Source: Planctomycetota bacterium (GTDB lineage: Bacteria > Planctomycetota > Phycisphaerae > Phycisphaerales > SM1A02). From it: DNA of 64,000 nt. Below, in pieces: positions 36,305 to 45,270 of this stretch. Made by a program: the position numbers and the translations under genes. Numbering within the stretch: position 1 is the stretch's first letter; each line of letters starts with the position of its first letter. Where the stretch lies: positions 186,001 through 250,000 of the forward strand of contig JAIOPG010000004.1 of NCBI GenBank assembly GCA_021414025.1. Direction: 5' to 3'. The notes beneath the pieces are model-generated. The model made no database searches. It saw only the letters and a list, made by a program, of their open reading frames with translations, and was not told the origin of the DNA.

Positions 36305-36589
36305 ATGAGCCAGACCTTGATTTTGCCGGTTGAAACGAATGTCCGCCCTTCGCAGGGGATGCCCCAATGGGCCGTCCGGCTTCACAATGACGACAAAAAC
36401 GACATGGTGTACGTTGTGTCCACTCTGATCAAGCTGATCCGAATCCCAGCCAAGGATGCCACCGAACGAACGCTGGAGACCCATAACAACGGCTCTGCGA
36501 TCGTCTTTCAGACCCATCGTGAACACGCCGAATTGGTCCGTGATCAGCTTCAGTCCAAAGGTTTGTCCGCGTCCATTGAAAAAAATTGA
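36305..36589 (+). CDS. clpS: ATP-dependent Clp protease adaptor ClpS
   Basis: The 94-residue protein matches ClpS. N28, D29 and D30 in RLHNDDKND and H60 in LETHNNGSA correspond to residues that form the N-degron pocket in E. coli ClpS. The MVYVVSTLIKLIRI helix follows. ClpS hands proteins with destabilising N-terminal residues to ClpAP. No ClpA or ClpC gene is in the window. The start ATG at 36305 follows two in-frame possibilities upstream that were rejected, because the ClpS fold begins near it. It is followed by an A+T-rich spacer of 269 bases before the secreted paralogue genes. Confidence 0.88.
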   Translation: MSQTLILPVETNVRPSQGMPQWAVRLHNDDKNDMVYVVSTLIKLIRIPAKDATERTLETHNNGSAIVFQTHREHAELVRDQLQSKGLSASIEKN

Positions 36590-36649
36590 AGTTTTTTGAT
36601 CGATTTTGGAAGCGACCAACCCTTCGAAATCACCTGGACCACGCGAGGC

Positions 36650-36681
36650 TCAACCCGCGAGTCGAGTGGGTCAACCCGCGA
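36650..36681 (+). promoter_or_regulatory. Pair of direct repeats, candidate operator upstream of first Cys-rich secreted gene
   Basis: TCAACCCGCGA occurs at 36650-36660 and again at 36671-36681, exactly 21 bases apart (about two helical turns). Each copy sits in a near palindrome (GGCTCAACCC and GGGTCAACCC). A related element GGGTTAGATTGACCC follows at 36736-36750. Such phased repeats suit a dimeric regulator. No protein is known to bind here. Confidence 0.35.
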
Positions 36682-36785
36682 TATTCGAAGAAAAATCAAA
36701 ACAATTTTATTTCCGAGTGGACTCTTGTTAACCGTGGGTTAGATTGACCCCTAGTTATGGTTAGGTTGCGCCAGAAGTCTGTTGT

Positions 36786-36807
36786 ACCTCGGTAACGTCG
36801 CCGAGGT
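36786..36807 (+). promoter_or_regulatory. Stem-loop in leader of first Cys-rich secreted gene
   Basis: ACCTCGG at 36786-36792 pairs with CCGAGGT at 36801-36807, a 7-bp stem with an 8-base loop. It lies 51 bases before the start codon at 36859. It is not followed by a T run, so it is not an intrinsic terminator. It could be a leader hairpin or part of an operator. Confidence 0.3.
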
Positions 36808-36858
36808 AAGGAAAGTATGGCCAAAGATCCGTTTGCACCCAATTTAGGAGATGTAAAA

Positions 36859-39078
36859 ATGTTGAAGTGTTATTCAAAGTTCATTTACGGATGCGCGGCT
36901 GCGGCTGCGTTTGCCGTAGCTGGAAGCGCGTTCGCGCAATGTGACCCCCTCGGTCCGGGCACTTACACTGACAGTGACTACGACACCGGCTCGGATTGCA
37001 ACGGTGCATTCGATGACAACGGCGGCTGGAATGAAGTCGGCACTCCGTTCCTCGAGGCTGGCACAATGAGCCCCGGCGATTCGTTCCGCGTCAAGGGCGT
37101 TTGTGGTACCTACAACAGCCCCTGCGACGGTGGCGATGACAACAGCCGCGATCTTGACTGGATCCGCTGCACGATGAATGAGCCGTGCTACATCACCGTT
37201 TCCCTTCAGATGGCTGACGCCAGTGGCGCCAACATGAACGGAACCGACACGTTTGACCTGCTCTTCATCGAGCAAGGCTCCGACAGCGGCACCGCGGTCG
37301 ACCTTTACGGCGAGTACGGCACCGATGGCTGCCCGCACTTCGCTGTGTACACCTTCCCCAACGGCACGCAGCAGGCTCGTTTCCCGGTTCCCGCCGGCGA
37401 CGTCCTGCTGATCGTGACCACCGCTTTCTCCACCACCTACGCTGATCCGTTGTCGGTCCATGGCCCGCTGGATTACGGCTTGGACGTTTCATGCAGCGGC
37501 TATGACAACGCTTCGTGCGTGTCGGCGGTCGATGATTGCATCACCGCAACCGGCAACCCCGGCTGCTCTGATGGCGTCTGCTGCGATCTCGTCTGTGGTT
37601 TCAGCCCGCAGTGCTGCGACACGGCGTGGGACGCGAACTGCGTCGCCGACGGCGTGACCCAGTGCGGTAACTTCATCTACGTCTGCGAGAATCCTTGGAA
37701 CGGCGCTCCGAACGACTGCGTCGGCGATGCTGAGCTTGTGCTCGGCCTCCCGGCGTTCATCTCGTTCGACTGCACCGCGGCCAACGGCGACGGACCGAAT
37801 GACGTGTCCCGTCTCTGCACCTCGAGCACCGAGCGCGACGTTTGGTACGTCGTGGGCCCGACTCCATTCGCAGGCGAGCTTCTGGTCACCATGTGCGGCC
37901 AGGGCAACACCGGCGATGCGGTCGTCAGTCTCTACGATCTCGGAGCCAGCAACGACATCGGCAATCCCCAGGATCTGCCGAGCAAGTACGTTGCTTGCCG
38001 CGATGACGTGTGCGACGATGACGGCGACGGCAACGTCGACCTGGGTGGACCCGCAGGCATCAACCTGATCGGCGTTCCAGCCGGCGACTTCCTGCTCGTC
38101 CGCGTTGGATCGTTCCTTGACACGGGCAACCTTGGCGCTCCCGGCTTTGCGGGCACCATGGAGATTTCGTTCCGCGCCGTGTTCGTTGATCACGGTCTGC
38201 AGAGTGCATGTCTCCACAACGGCGCTGGCGTGAACCTCGGTCTCATCTCCGGTTGGTCGACTGCGGCACTGCCCAAGCGGTGGTCTGCGGTTCCGTTCAA
38301 CATGGATGTGTCCGGTACCGTCAACGGCTTCGATTTCGCGGCCTTTGACAGCACCACGCCAGACGTGGTCGAGTACATGGTGTTCAATCGCAACACTGGC
38401 GATGCAACCTATGGCGACGCGGGCAAGCCCTTCGGTTCAGGTCTCTTTGATGGCGGACAGGTCATTGCCTCCGGCTCTGAGCTCTTCGACATCAATGCAC
38501 CGTCGAACGTTGGCGATGATTACCAGCAACGGTACTTCATCGACCTCTCCTCGCCCTTCCATCTGGATCCGGGCCCGTACTACTTCTCCTGCTGGGGCGC
38601 TTACTCGGACGGTTCGTCCGGCGCGTCCTTCGCATGGCTGCTGTACGGCCGCAGTGCAATTCCGACGAAGACCACCGCTGCTGTGGTGATCGGCGTCGGC
38701 GATGGTGCGAGCGCGACCTCTGAAGGAGCCTTCCCATCTGGCACGCCATTCGGATGGCGTTCCATCGGTGGCGGTTTCCCGTCAGGGGATCCGACCTTCA
38801 AGTTCTATCAGCTCACCGTTTCTGGTGACACTTATGCGGTTCAGGCTGGCGACGAGCCAGGTCTGCTCTACATGAATGCCTTCAACCTGAAGGGTGATCT
38901 GGATCCGGCCTGCTTCGGCGATCTTGACGGATCCGGCGAAGTGGACGGCGGCGACATCGGCCTCGTGCTCCTGGACTTCGGTCCGTGCCCGGGCTGCTCG
39001 ACTGATCTTGACGGATCAGGCGAAGTCGACGGTGGAGACATCGGTCTCGTGCTGCTCAGCTTCGGCGCCTGCATGTGA
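36859..39078 (+). CDS. Secreted Cys-rich protein with duplicated EF-hand (dockerin-like) C-terminus, paralogue 1
   Basis: The 739-residue protein starts with a signal peptide (MLKCYSKFIYGCAAAAAFAV, cleavage after SAFA before QCDP). AGGAG nine bases upstream fixes the ATG at 36859. Residues 18-200 form a beta-rich region seen in all three paralogues. A Cys-rich module follows at about 220-275 with CCDLVCGFSPQCCDTAWD. It resembles Cys repeats of planctomycete exported proteins. Next is a segment carrying NPQDLPSKYVACRDDVCDDD, then a beta-rich C-half. The end has two copies of DLDGSGEVDGGDIGLVLL, an EF-hand loop repeat. No catalytic motif was recognised. Extracellular location is inferred. A surface or attachment role is possible. 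Confidence 0.75.
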   Translation: MLKCYSKFIYGCAAAAAFAVAGSAFAQCDPLGPGTYTDSDYDTGSDCNGAFDDNGGWNEVGTPFLEAGTMSPGDSFRVKGVCGTYNSPCDGGDDNSRDLDWIRCTMNEPCYITVSLQMADASGANMNGTDTFDLLFIEQGSDSGTAVDLYGEYGTDGCPHFAVYTFPNGTQQARFPVPAGDVLLIVTTAFSTTYADPLSVHGPLDYGLDVSCSGYDNASCVSAVDDCITATGNPGCSDGVCCDLVCGFSPQCCDTAWDANCVADGVTQCGNFIYVCENPWNGAPNDCVGDAELVLGLPAFISFDCTAANGDGPNDVSRLCTSSTERDVWYVVGPTPFAGELLVTMCGQGNTGDAVVSLYDLGASNDIGNPQDLPSKYVACRDDVCDDDGDGNVDLGGPAGINLIGVPAGDFLLVRVGSFLDTGNLGAPGFAGTMEISFRAVFVDHGLQSACLHNGAGVNLGLISGWSTAALPKRWSAVPFNMDVSGTVNGFDFAAFDSTTPDVVEYMVFNRNTGDATYGDAGKPFGSGLFDGGQVIASGSELFDINAPSNVGDDYQQRYFIDLSSPFHLDPGPYYFSCWGAYSDGSSGASFAWLLYGRSAIPTKTTAAVVIGVGDGASATSEGAFPSGTPFGWRSIGGGFPSGDPTFKFYQLTVSGDTYAVQAGDEPGLLYMNAFNLKGDLDPACFGDLDGSGEVDGGDIGLVLLDFGPCPGCSTDLDGSGEVDGGDIGLVLLSFGACM
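38917..39075 (+). repeat. Duplicated EF-hand-like repeat at end of paralogue 1
   Basis: The last 53 codons encode two copies of DLDGSGEVDGGDIGLVLL, separated by DFGPCPGCST. Each copy offers a calcium-loop pattern (D-x-D-G-S-G-E-V-D-x-x-D). The two copies are near-identical at DNA level and also match the ends of the two downstream paralogues. Confidence 0.85.
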
Positions 39079-39120
39079 GATTGACGCGGCTTTGAGAAGC
39101 CGCCCTATTTGAGTGCAAAC

Positions 39121-39157
39121 AAGCCCCTCGGCCATGCGGCCGGGGGGCTTTCTTTTT
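39121..39157 (+). terminator. Rho-independent terminator after paralogue 1
   Basis: AAGCCCCTCGGCC pairs with GGCCGGGGGGCTT around a four-base loop (ATGC), followed by TCTTTTT. It lies 43 bases after the stop codon of the first secreted paralogue. It suggests that each paralogue has its own transcript. Confidence 0.85.
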
Positions 39158-39305
39158 GAGAAAACCGGATCAATCTTCCAAATCCGGCGAATTCTTGGTG
39201 AATGCCGTTTGCCCTTCGGTCGAAAGAGGGCATCCTGCCAAGACGCATCTTGGTTGTGCAGTTTTCCGGTCGATTGTCTTCTCACAATTTATGAAGGATT
39301 CCAGC

Positions 39306-41444
39306 ATGGATTCAATGAAATCAGCGGCGTTGGGTTTGTTGTCGGTGGCGTGCCTGGCGATGCCGGCATGGGCCCAGTGCGATCTGACTTCGCCGGGAGA
39401 TTTTCTCGACACGACCTATGACAACTCCGTTGTGTCCGATGACAACGGCGGTTGGAACGTCACTCCCAATGCCTTCATGGACCTTGGCACCCTGTCAGTC
39501 GGCACCTCGGTCCGCGTCGCCGGCATTGTCGGCGCCTTCACTCCATCCGGCGGCTCCGCACCGACCAGCCGCGACCTGGATTGGATCCGATTCACCGTGC
39601 CGGAATCCTGCTACGTGCAGATCACGCTCTCCATGGGCAAGGATGACGGCTTCGGAAACATCGTGCCTTTCGCCACAGGCCAGCAGTCCTACCTCTCGGT
39701 CTACGAGGGTTCCGTGCAGGCCAGCGCCACCAACCTCTCCTCGGGCTACGACTCCGACGGCTGCCCGCAGAGCGCGGTCTACACCTTCCCCAACGGCACT
39801 CAGCAGGGACGCCTCCCGGTCGCCGCGGGTGAAGTTCTCTTTATCGTGTCAACGCCCTTCAATCCGACGGGCCAGACCACCTACAACGGGCCGATCGTCT
39901 ATCGCGCGGATGTCTTTGTGACGGGCCGCGACAACGCTGCGTGCTCGACGTCGGTCGATGACTGCATCACCGCGACCAACAATCCCGGCTGCTCCGATGG
40001 TGCCTGCTGCGACCTGGTCTGCGGCTTCAGCCCGCAATGCTGCGACACCAAGTGGGATGCGCTTTGCGTGCAGGATGGCGTGGAGCAGTGCGGAAACTTC
40101 ATCTACTCCTGCGCCAACCCGAGCCTCAGCGCGCCCAACGATTGCGTCGGCGATGCTGAGCTGGTGCTGGGCATGCCCGCGAACATCTCGTTCGACTGCA
40201 CCGACGCGAATTCGGACGGCCCCAACGACGTGACCCGGCTCTGCACCTCGAGCACCAGCCGCGACGTCTGGTACATCGTCGGGCCGATGCCGACCGTGGG
40301 CGACCTCTCGGTCACCATGTGCGGCCAGGGCAACACCGGCGACGCGGTCATCAGCCTGTTCGACCTCGGCCCCACCACCGACATCGGCAATCCTCAGGAC
40401 CTGCCGAGCAAGTACGTGGCCTGCCGCGACGATGTGTGCGACGACGATGGCGATGGCGACACGGATTTCGGCGGACCCGCCGGCATCACCCTGATCGGCG
40501 TTCCGGCGGATTCGTACTACCTTGTCCGCGTCGGCTCCTTCCTTGACTCGGGGGACCCGGACGCGCCAGGCTTCGCAGGGGCGATGCAGATCTCCTTCCG
40601 CGCCTCGCTCTACGACAATGGCCGCCAGAAGCGGGTGAAGAAGGTCTCCGATGGAAGCTTGACCAACCTCTACTTCACCATGGGCTACGTGCCTGCCGCG
40701 GGCGCGACGCCGGCCAAGCCCAGCTTCGCGCTGGCGGTTCCGGTCACGGTCGACGCCGGTTGCACGGTGGATGGCTTCGAGTTCTGCGGCTTCCAGCCGG
40801 CAGGAACGGTCAGCGACACCATCCACTGGTACATCTACCACCGCGGCCCGAACTGGCTCTCATCCTGGGGCACTACCACCACGGAGACGCTGGTTGCACA
40901 GGGAACGATTCCCTACGATTCGTCGGTCTACTCCAACATCAACACCGACTATGGACGCCGGTACTTCCTGGACCTGCCCGAAGGTGCGGGTGTGAATCTT
41001 GAGGCGGGGGACTACTACTTCGCCATTGCAGGCGAGGATTCCGGCAGCGCGACCGGCTCGATGGGGCAGTTCTACTACGCGGAGAACGCCATTCCGCAGC
41101 AGAGTCCGACCAGCTTCCGGCCCGCCTACTGGGGCAACAACGCCATCGAGCTCAGTGGCTCGTCGTGGGGCCGCTTTGCCGCGGTCGCCTCGCCGACCTA
41201 TGTGGTGCAGACGGGCGACAATCCCGACAAGTTCTACAAGCCCGCGGTGAAGTGGAAGGGGCAATTCGCGCCCGCCTGCTTCGGCGATCTTGATGGATCG
41301 GGCGAAGTGGACGGCGGCGACATCGGTCTGGTGCTGTTGGACTTCGGTCCCTGCCCAAGCTGCCCGACCGATCTGGATGGATCAGGCGAGGTGGACGGCG
41401 GCGACATCGGACTGGTGCTGCTGAGCTTCGGCGCCTGCATGTGA
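39306..41444 (+). CDS. Secreted Cys-rich protein with duplicated EF-hand C-terminus, paralogue 2
   Basis: The 712-residue protein has a signal peptide ending MPAWA before QCDL. ATG 39306 is preferred to 39291 and 39315 because AAGGA lies eight bases upstream. It shares the N-terminal region (GGWN, DLDWIRFTVPESCYVQI), the Cys module (CCDLVCGFSPQCCDTKWD) and the NPQDLPSKYVACRDDVCDDD segment with paralogue 1. The C-half is different: VSDGSLTNLYFTMGYVPAAG and YAENAIPQQSPTSF have no close counterpart in the other two. The protein ends with the same double EF-hand repeat. Function unknown. The divergent C-half suggests a different ligand or partner. Confidence 0.75.
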   Translation: MDSMKSAALGLLSVACLAMPAWAQCDLTSPGDFLDTTYDNSVVSDDNGGWNVTPNAFMDLGTLSVGTSVRVAGIVGAFTPSGGSAPTSRDLDWIRFTVPESCYVQITLSMGKDDGFGNIVPFATGQQSYLSVYEGSVQASATNLSSGYDSDGCPQSAVYTFPNGTQQGRLPVAAGEVLFIVSTPFNPTGQTTYNGPIVYRADVFVTGRDNAACSTSVDDCITATNNPGCSDGACCDLVCGFSPQCCDTKWDALCVQDGVEQCGNFIYSCANPSLSAPNDCVGDAELVLGMPANISFDCTDANSDGPNDVTRLCTSSTSRDVWYIVGPMPTVGDLSVTMCGQGNTGDAVISLFDLGPTTDIGNPQDLPSKYVACRDDVCDDDGDGDTDFGGPAGITLIGVPADSYYLVRVGSFLDSGDPDAPGFAGAMQISFRASLYDNGRQKRVKKVSDGSLTNLYFTMGYVPAAGATPAKPSFALAVPVTVDAGCTVDGFEFCGFQPAGTVSDTIHWYIYHRGPNWLSSWGTTTTETLVAQGTIPYDSSVYSNINTDYGRRYFLDLPEGAGVNLEAGDYYFAIAGEDSGSATGSMGQFYYAENAIPQQSPTSFRPAYWGNNAIELSGSSWGRFAAVASPTYVVQTGDNPDKFYKPAVKWKGQFAPACFGDLDGSGEVDGGDIGLVLLDFGPCPSCPTDLDGSGEVDGGDIGLVLLSFGACM
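41283..41441 (+). repeat. Duplicated EF-hand-like repeat at end of paralogue 2
   Basis: This is the same 53-residue ending as paralogue 1 (DLDGSGEVDGGDIGLVLL twice), with PCPSCPT as the linker. It is retained although the preceding domain differs from paralogue 1, so the tail behaves as a module. Confidence 0.85.
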
Positions 41445-41489
41445 GTTGATGGCGGCATGTTGAGGCCGCCATTCAAGAATTGAAATCAG

Positions 41490-41517
41490 ACCCCCGGTCG
41501 CAGGACCGGGGGTTTTT
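41490..41517 (+). terminator. Rho-independent terminator after paralogue 2
   Basis: CCCCCGGTC at 41491-41499 pairs perfectly with GACCGGGGG at 41504-41512 around a GCAG loop, followed by TTTTT. An outer A-T pair extends it to ten base pairs. It lies 45 bases after the stop of paralogue 2. Confidence 0.9.
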
Positions 41518-41607
41518 CATTGGTTCGACCGGAAAATGTGTTGAATTGCCTTAAATGGGTACGAAATGACTTGATGCACAATTGATTCGTGGCATCATGG
41601 ATACAGC

Positions 41608-43815
41608 GTGAAATCATTCAAAACGACAAGCTGGATCTTCCTGGCAGCGTCCCTCGCGGGGGCCGGCGCGTTCGCGCAGTGCGATCCGACCAGTCCCGGC
41701 AATTTCACCGACAACCGATTTGATTCCGGCGCCGATTGCAGCAACACCGGCGGCGTCGATGAAAATGGCGGATGGAACGAACCCGGCAGCCCCTTCATCG
41801 AGGCCGGTTCGCGGAGCCCCGGCGATGTCTTCCGTGTCCAGGGAGTCGTGGGCACCTACAACAAGCTCTGCGACAGCGGAGACGACGACAGCCGAGATCT
41901 TGACTGGATTCGCTTCAGCGCGACCGAAGCCTGCTACATCACGGTCTCCCTCCAGATGAACGATGCCTTTGGCTTTGTGATGGACGGAACCGATGTTTAC
42001 GACCTGCTCTACATCGTGCAAGGCTCGAATTCCGAATCGGGGGTCACTCTGTATGGAGCGTACGGCGCCGACGGCTGCCCGCACGTTGCCGAATACATGT
42101 TTCCCAACGGCACGAAGATGGCCCGCTTTCCGGTTCCGGCGGGCGATGTCCTGATCATCGTGACCACAGCGTTCGGCACCACCTACGCGAATCCCGCACA
42201 GGTCCATGGACCATTGCATTATGGCGTTGATGTCTCCGTCACCGCCTACGACCATCCCGCCTGCGCCTCGTCGACCAACGACTGCCTTGCCACAAGCAGC
42301 ACGGGGGGCTGCACCGACAGCGTGTGCTGCGATCTCGTCTGTGGCTTGAATCCTGCATGTTGCAACGTGGCGTGGGATGCATCCTGCGTGCATGACGGGA
42401 TTGAGATGTGCGCCAACTGCATTTCACCTTGCTGCTTTGCAAACCCAAACATTCCCAACGATTGCATGTCCAATGCCGAACTGGTCGTCAGTCTTCCCGC
42501 GTTCATCTCGTTTGATTGCACGGATGCGGACACGGACGGACCCAACAACACGGCACAGCTTTGCACTTCCAATACATGCCATGACCTTTGGTACATCGTC
42601 GGACCGATGCCGACGGCGGGCGAGCTTCTGGTCACCATGTGCGGCCAGGGCAACATCGGCGACGCGGTCATCAGCCTCTACGATCTCGGTACAAGCAATG
42701 ACATCGGCAATCCCCAGGATCTGCCGAGCAAGTACGTGGGCTGCCGTGATGACGTGTGTGACGACAACGGCGATGGCAGTGTTGACGTGGACGGCCCGGC
42801 CGGGATCAATTTGATCAGTGTTCCGGCCGGCGAATACATCCTGGTCCGCGTCGGCGCCTTCCTGAATCCGGCGAAATCGGGCAATCCGGGATTCCCCGGG
42901 ACCATGGAAATCTCGTTCCGCACTGTGTTCGTGGATCACGGTCTGCAGAGCGTCGTCCTCAACAACGGCGTCAATACGAACCTCGGCATCATCTCCGGCT
43001 GGTCGACCGCGGCGCTGCCCAAGCGCTGGAGCATGGTGCCCTTCGAAATGACCACCGAAGGCACGATCGACGGATTCGACTTTGCCGCCTTCGACAGCAC
43101 GACTCCGAATGAGATCCATTACAAGATCATGGCCCGCGCTCCTGGTGCCTCCTATGGCGCCTTCGGTCGCCCCTTCGGTGACGGCAACTATGTCGACGGA
43201 CAGATCATCGCCTCAGGGAGCGAGCCGCTGGACATGAGCGTGTTCGCGAATGTGGGCGACGACTACCAGCAACGCTTCTTCATCGACATCACCAACCCCT
43301 TCCACCTTGATCCGGGCAGCTACTACTTCAGCATCTATGGGGCGAATTCGGATGGATCGGGAGGCGGGGCGTTCGCCTGGCTGCTCTATGGCCGCAAGGG
43401 AATGCCGCAGGTGACCACGGCCGCAGTCACGATTTCCGCGGAGGAAGCCGCGAGCTCGTCATCGCAGGGCACCTTCGCTGCCGGCACGCCATTCGGTTGG
43501 CGTTCCATTGGTGGAGGATTCCCGAACGGTGATCCGAAGTTCTGCTTCTACAATCTCGGCGCGCTCTACTCGGTGCAACCCGGCGACGATCCGGGATTGC
43601 TCTACAACTGCGCCTTCAACTTGAAGGGGCACATCGTGGATCCGGCCTGCTTTGGCGATCTTGACGGATCCAGTGAAGTGGACGGCGGCGACATCGGACT
43701 GGTGCTGCTGGATTTCGGTCCCTGCCCGGGATGCACCACGGACCTGGACGGTTCGGGCGAAGTGGATGGCGGCGACATCGGCCTGGTGCTGCTGAGTTTC
43801 GGCGCCTGTCCGTAG
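41608..43815 (+). CDS. Secreted Cys-rich protein with duplicated EF-hand C-terminus, paralogue 3
   Basis: The 735-residue protein starts at GTG 41608 with a signal peptide (MKSFKTTSWIFLAASLAGAG, cleavage after AFA before QCDP). The overall plan equals paralogue 1. The C-half is close to paralogue 1 (ISGWSTAALPKRWSMVPFEM, GDDYQQRFFIDITNPFHL, TPFGWRSIGGGFP). The Cys module is more divergent, reading CCDLVCGLNPACCNVAWD and then SPCCFANPN. It ends with two EF-hand repeats, the first reading DLDGSSEVDGGD. No enzymatic motif is seen. It precedes the tripartite exporter genes by 136 bases; no functional link is shown. Confidence 0.75.
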   Translation: MKSFKTTSWIFLAASLAGAGAFAQCDPTSPGNFTDNRFDSGADCSNTGGVDENGGWNEPGSPFIEAGSRSPGDVFRVQGVVGTYNKLCDSGDDDSRDLDWIRFSATEACYITVSLQMNDAFGFVMDGTDVYDLLYIVQGSNSESGVTLYGAYGADGCPHVAEYMFPNGTKMARFPVPAGDVLIIVTTAFGTTYANPAQVHGPLHYGVDVSVTAYDHPACASSTNDCLATSSTGGCTDSVCCDLVCGLNPACCNVAWDASCVHDGIEMCANCISPCCFANPNIPNDCMSNAELVVSLPAFISFDCTDADTDGPNNTAQLCTSNTCHDLWYIVGPMPTAGELLVTMCGQGNIGDAVISLYDLGTSNDIGNPQDLPSKYVGCRDDVCDDNGDGSVDVDGPAGINLISVPAGEYILVRVGAFLNPAKSGNPGFPGTMEISFRTVFVDHGLQSVVLNNGVNTNLGIISGWSTAALPKRWSMVPFEMTTEGTIDGFDFAAFDSTTPNEIHYKIMARAPGASYGAFGRPFGDGNYVDGQIIASGSEPLDMSVFANVGDDYQQRFFIDITNPFHLDPGSYYFSIYGANSDGSGGGAFAWLLYGRKGMPQVTTAAVTISAEEAASSSSQGTFAAGTPFGWRSIGGGFPNGDPKFCFYNLGALYSVQPGDDPGLLYNCAFNLKGHIVDPACFGDLDGSSEVDGGDIGLVLLDFGPCPGCTTDLDGSGEVDGGDIGLVLLSFGACP
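43654..43812 (+). repeat. Duplicated EF-hand-like repeat at end of paralogue 3
   Basis: The last 53 codons repeat the DLDGSxEVDGGDIGLVLL unit twice, with linker PCPGCTT. This makes six copies in three genes. The first copy carries S in place of G in the loop. Confidence 0.85.
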
Positions 43816-43951
43816 ACCTCGGCTTCGTGAAACGGCGCCCCGGGCTCGGTGAAACGAAGTCCCGGAAGTTCCCCGGTGCGGGGCAATTTCATGTGACATT
43901 TTGCGTTGGGTGGGCTACTCTTCGTGACCACCCGATCAACGGGAGATTCTT

Positions 43952-45265
43952 ATGCGAAAGCCCATCATTATCACCACCATCGCAGTCGTCGTCGTGTCCC
44001 TCGGGACCTACTTCGTCTGGCCCAGCTCGGATGCCAACTCGATTCCGGTGCGCCAGACCACTGCGAAAAAGCAGACCCTGGTCGAGTCCGTCTCAGCCCC
44101 GGGCAACGTGGAGCCCAAGCGCAAGGTCGACGTGAGCGCCGAGGTGAGCGCCCGCATTCTTGAGCTGCCGCTGCGCGAGGGAGCCCAGGTGAAGAAGGGC
44201 GACGTGCTGGTGAAGCTGGACGGACGCAACCTGATGGCGGCCCTGACCAGCGCCGAGGCCCGGCGCGACGGCGAGCGATTCCGCCTGGAGTCGGAGCGTT
44301 CCCGGATCCTGGGTACCAAGGAGAACCTGGACAATTCGCAGCTGCAGCTGACCCGCCAGAAGAACCTCTTTGAAACCGGGGACGTGAGCAAGCAAGCCCT
44401 GGAGGACGCCCAGACCAAGAACAAGGACCTGCAGTCCCAGCTCAAGGCGGCGGAGCAGATGCTGTCGCAACTGCAGAAGGCGATCGAATCCAGCGAGGCC
44501 GAGATCGAGGAGGCCCGCGAGGCCCTGCGCAAGACGACCATCACCAGCCCGATCGATGGCGTGGTGACCCTGCTCTCGGCGGAAGTCGGCGAACTTGTGA
44601 TGGTCGGCACCATGAACAACGCAGGCACGCGGATCATGACCGTCGCCGACCTCACCGAGATGCGCCTCAACGCGAGAGTCTCCGAGACCGACATCGCGCG
44701 GGTCGCCATCGGCGCCCCGGCGACGATCTACATCAACGCCTACAAGGACCAGCCCTTCACCGGCAAGGTGGACGAGATCGCGCTCTCCCGCACCATCGAG
44801 AAGGACGGCACCAGCACCTACAAGGTCCTGGTCTCCTTCGACCTCAACGGCAAGATGATCCCCAGCGGACTCTCCGGCAATGTCGACCTGAATGTGGCCA
44901 GCAACGAGGGCATCGTGGTGCCGAGCCAGGCGATCGTGGACCGAAAGGTCGACGAGCTGCCCTCGTCGATCTCGAAGGATCCACTGGTGCAGAAGGGCAA
45001 GGGCACGACGCCGATCGTGCTGGTGGTCAAGGATGGCCGCGTCTCGCTGCGCCCGGTGCTCAGCGGCGTGAGCAACCTCACCGACTCCATCGTCCTGCAG
45101 GGGGTGCAGGAGGGCGAGACCGTCATCACCGGACCCTACCGTTCGCTGGAATCCCTGAAGGAGGGCGACCGCGTGCGTGAGGAAGAGGACAAAGGCAACA
45201 TGCGCATGAACGGTCCGGGTGGCGGCGGAGGCGGAGGCCGGCGCGGCGGAATGAGAATGGGATAA
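43952..45265 (+). CDS. Membrane fusion (periplasmic adaptor) protein of MacA/HlyD type
   Basis: The 437-residue protein has an N-terminal membrane anchor (IIITTIAVVVVSLGTYFVW), a lipoyl-like half-motif (GNVEPKRKVDVSAEVSARIL) and a long alpha-helical hairpin at about residues 100-195 with heptad-like Glu/Leu/Gln. The second lipoyl half is TITSPIDGVVTLLSAEVGEL, and beta-barrel and membrane-proximal domains follow. The Gly/Arg-rich tail (GGGGGGGRRGG) is unusual. Such adaptors bridge an inner-membrane ABC permease to a TolC channel. The three partner genes follow immediately. GGGAGA lies upstream of the start. Substrate unknown. Confidence 0.9.
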   Translation: MRKPIIITTIAVVVVSLGTYFVWPSSDANSIPVRQTTAKKQTLVESVSAPGNVEPKRKVDVSAEVSARILELPLREGAQVKKGDVLVKLDGRNLMAALTSAEARRDGERFRLESERSRILGTKENLDNSQLQLTRQKNLFETGDVSKQALEDAQTKNKDLQSQLKAAEQMLSQLQKAIESSEAEIEEAREALRKTTITSPIDGVVTLLSAEVGELVMVGTMNNAGTRIMTVADLTEMRLNARVSETDIARVAIGAPATIYINAYKDQPFTGKVDEIALSRTIEKDGTSTYKVLVSFDLNGKMIPSGLSGNVDLNVASNEGIVVPSQAIVDRKVDELPSSISKDPLVQKGKGTTPIVLVVKDGRVSLRPVLSGVSNLTDSIVLQGVQEGETVITGPYRSLESLKEGDRVREEEDKGNMRMNGPGGGGGGGRRGGMRMG

Positions 45266-45270
45266 TCCGA

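Noticed and set aside
38917-43812. Repeated DNA at the ends of three genes considered as a CRISPR or satellite array
   Set aside because: The repeats are in frame and code for a duplicated EF-hand motif; there are no regular spacers.
43871-43883. Short hairpin (CCCCG-GTG-CGGGG) after paralogue 3 considered as terminator
   Set aside because: The stem has five pairs and no T run follows, so it does not meet the usual form of an intrinsic terminator.
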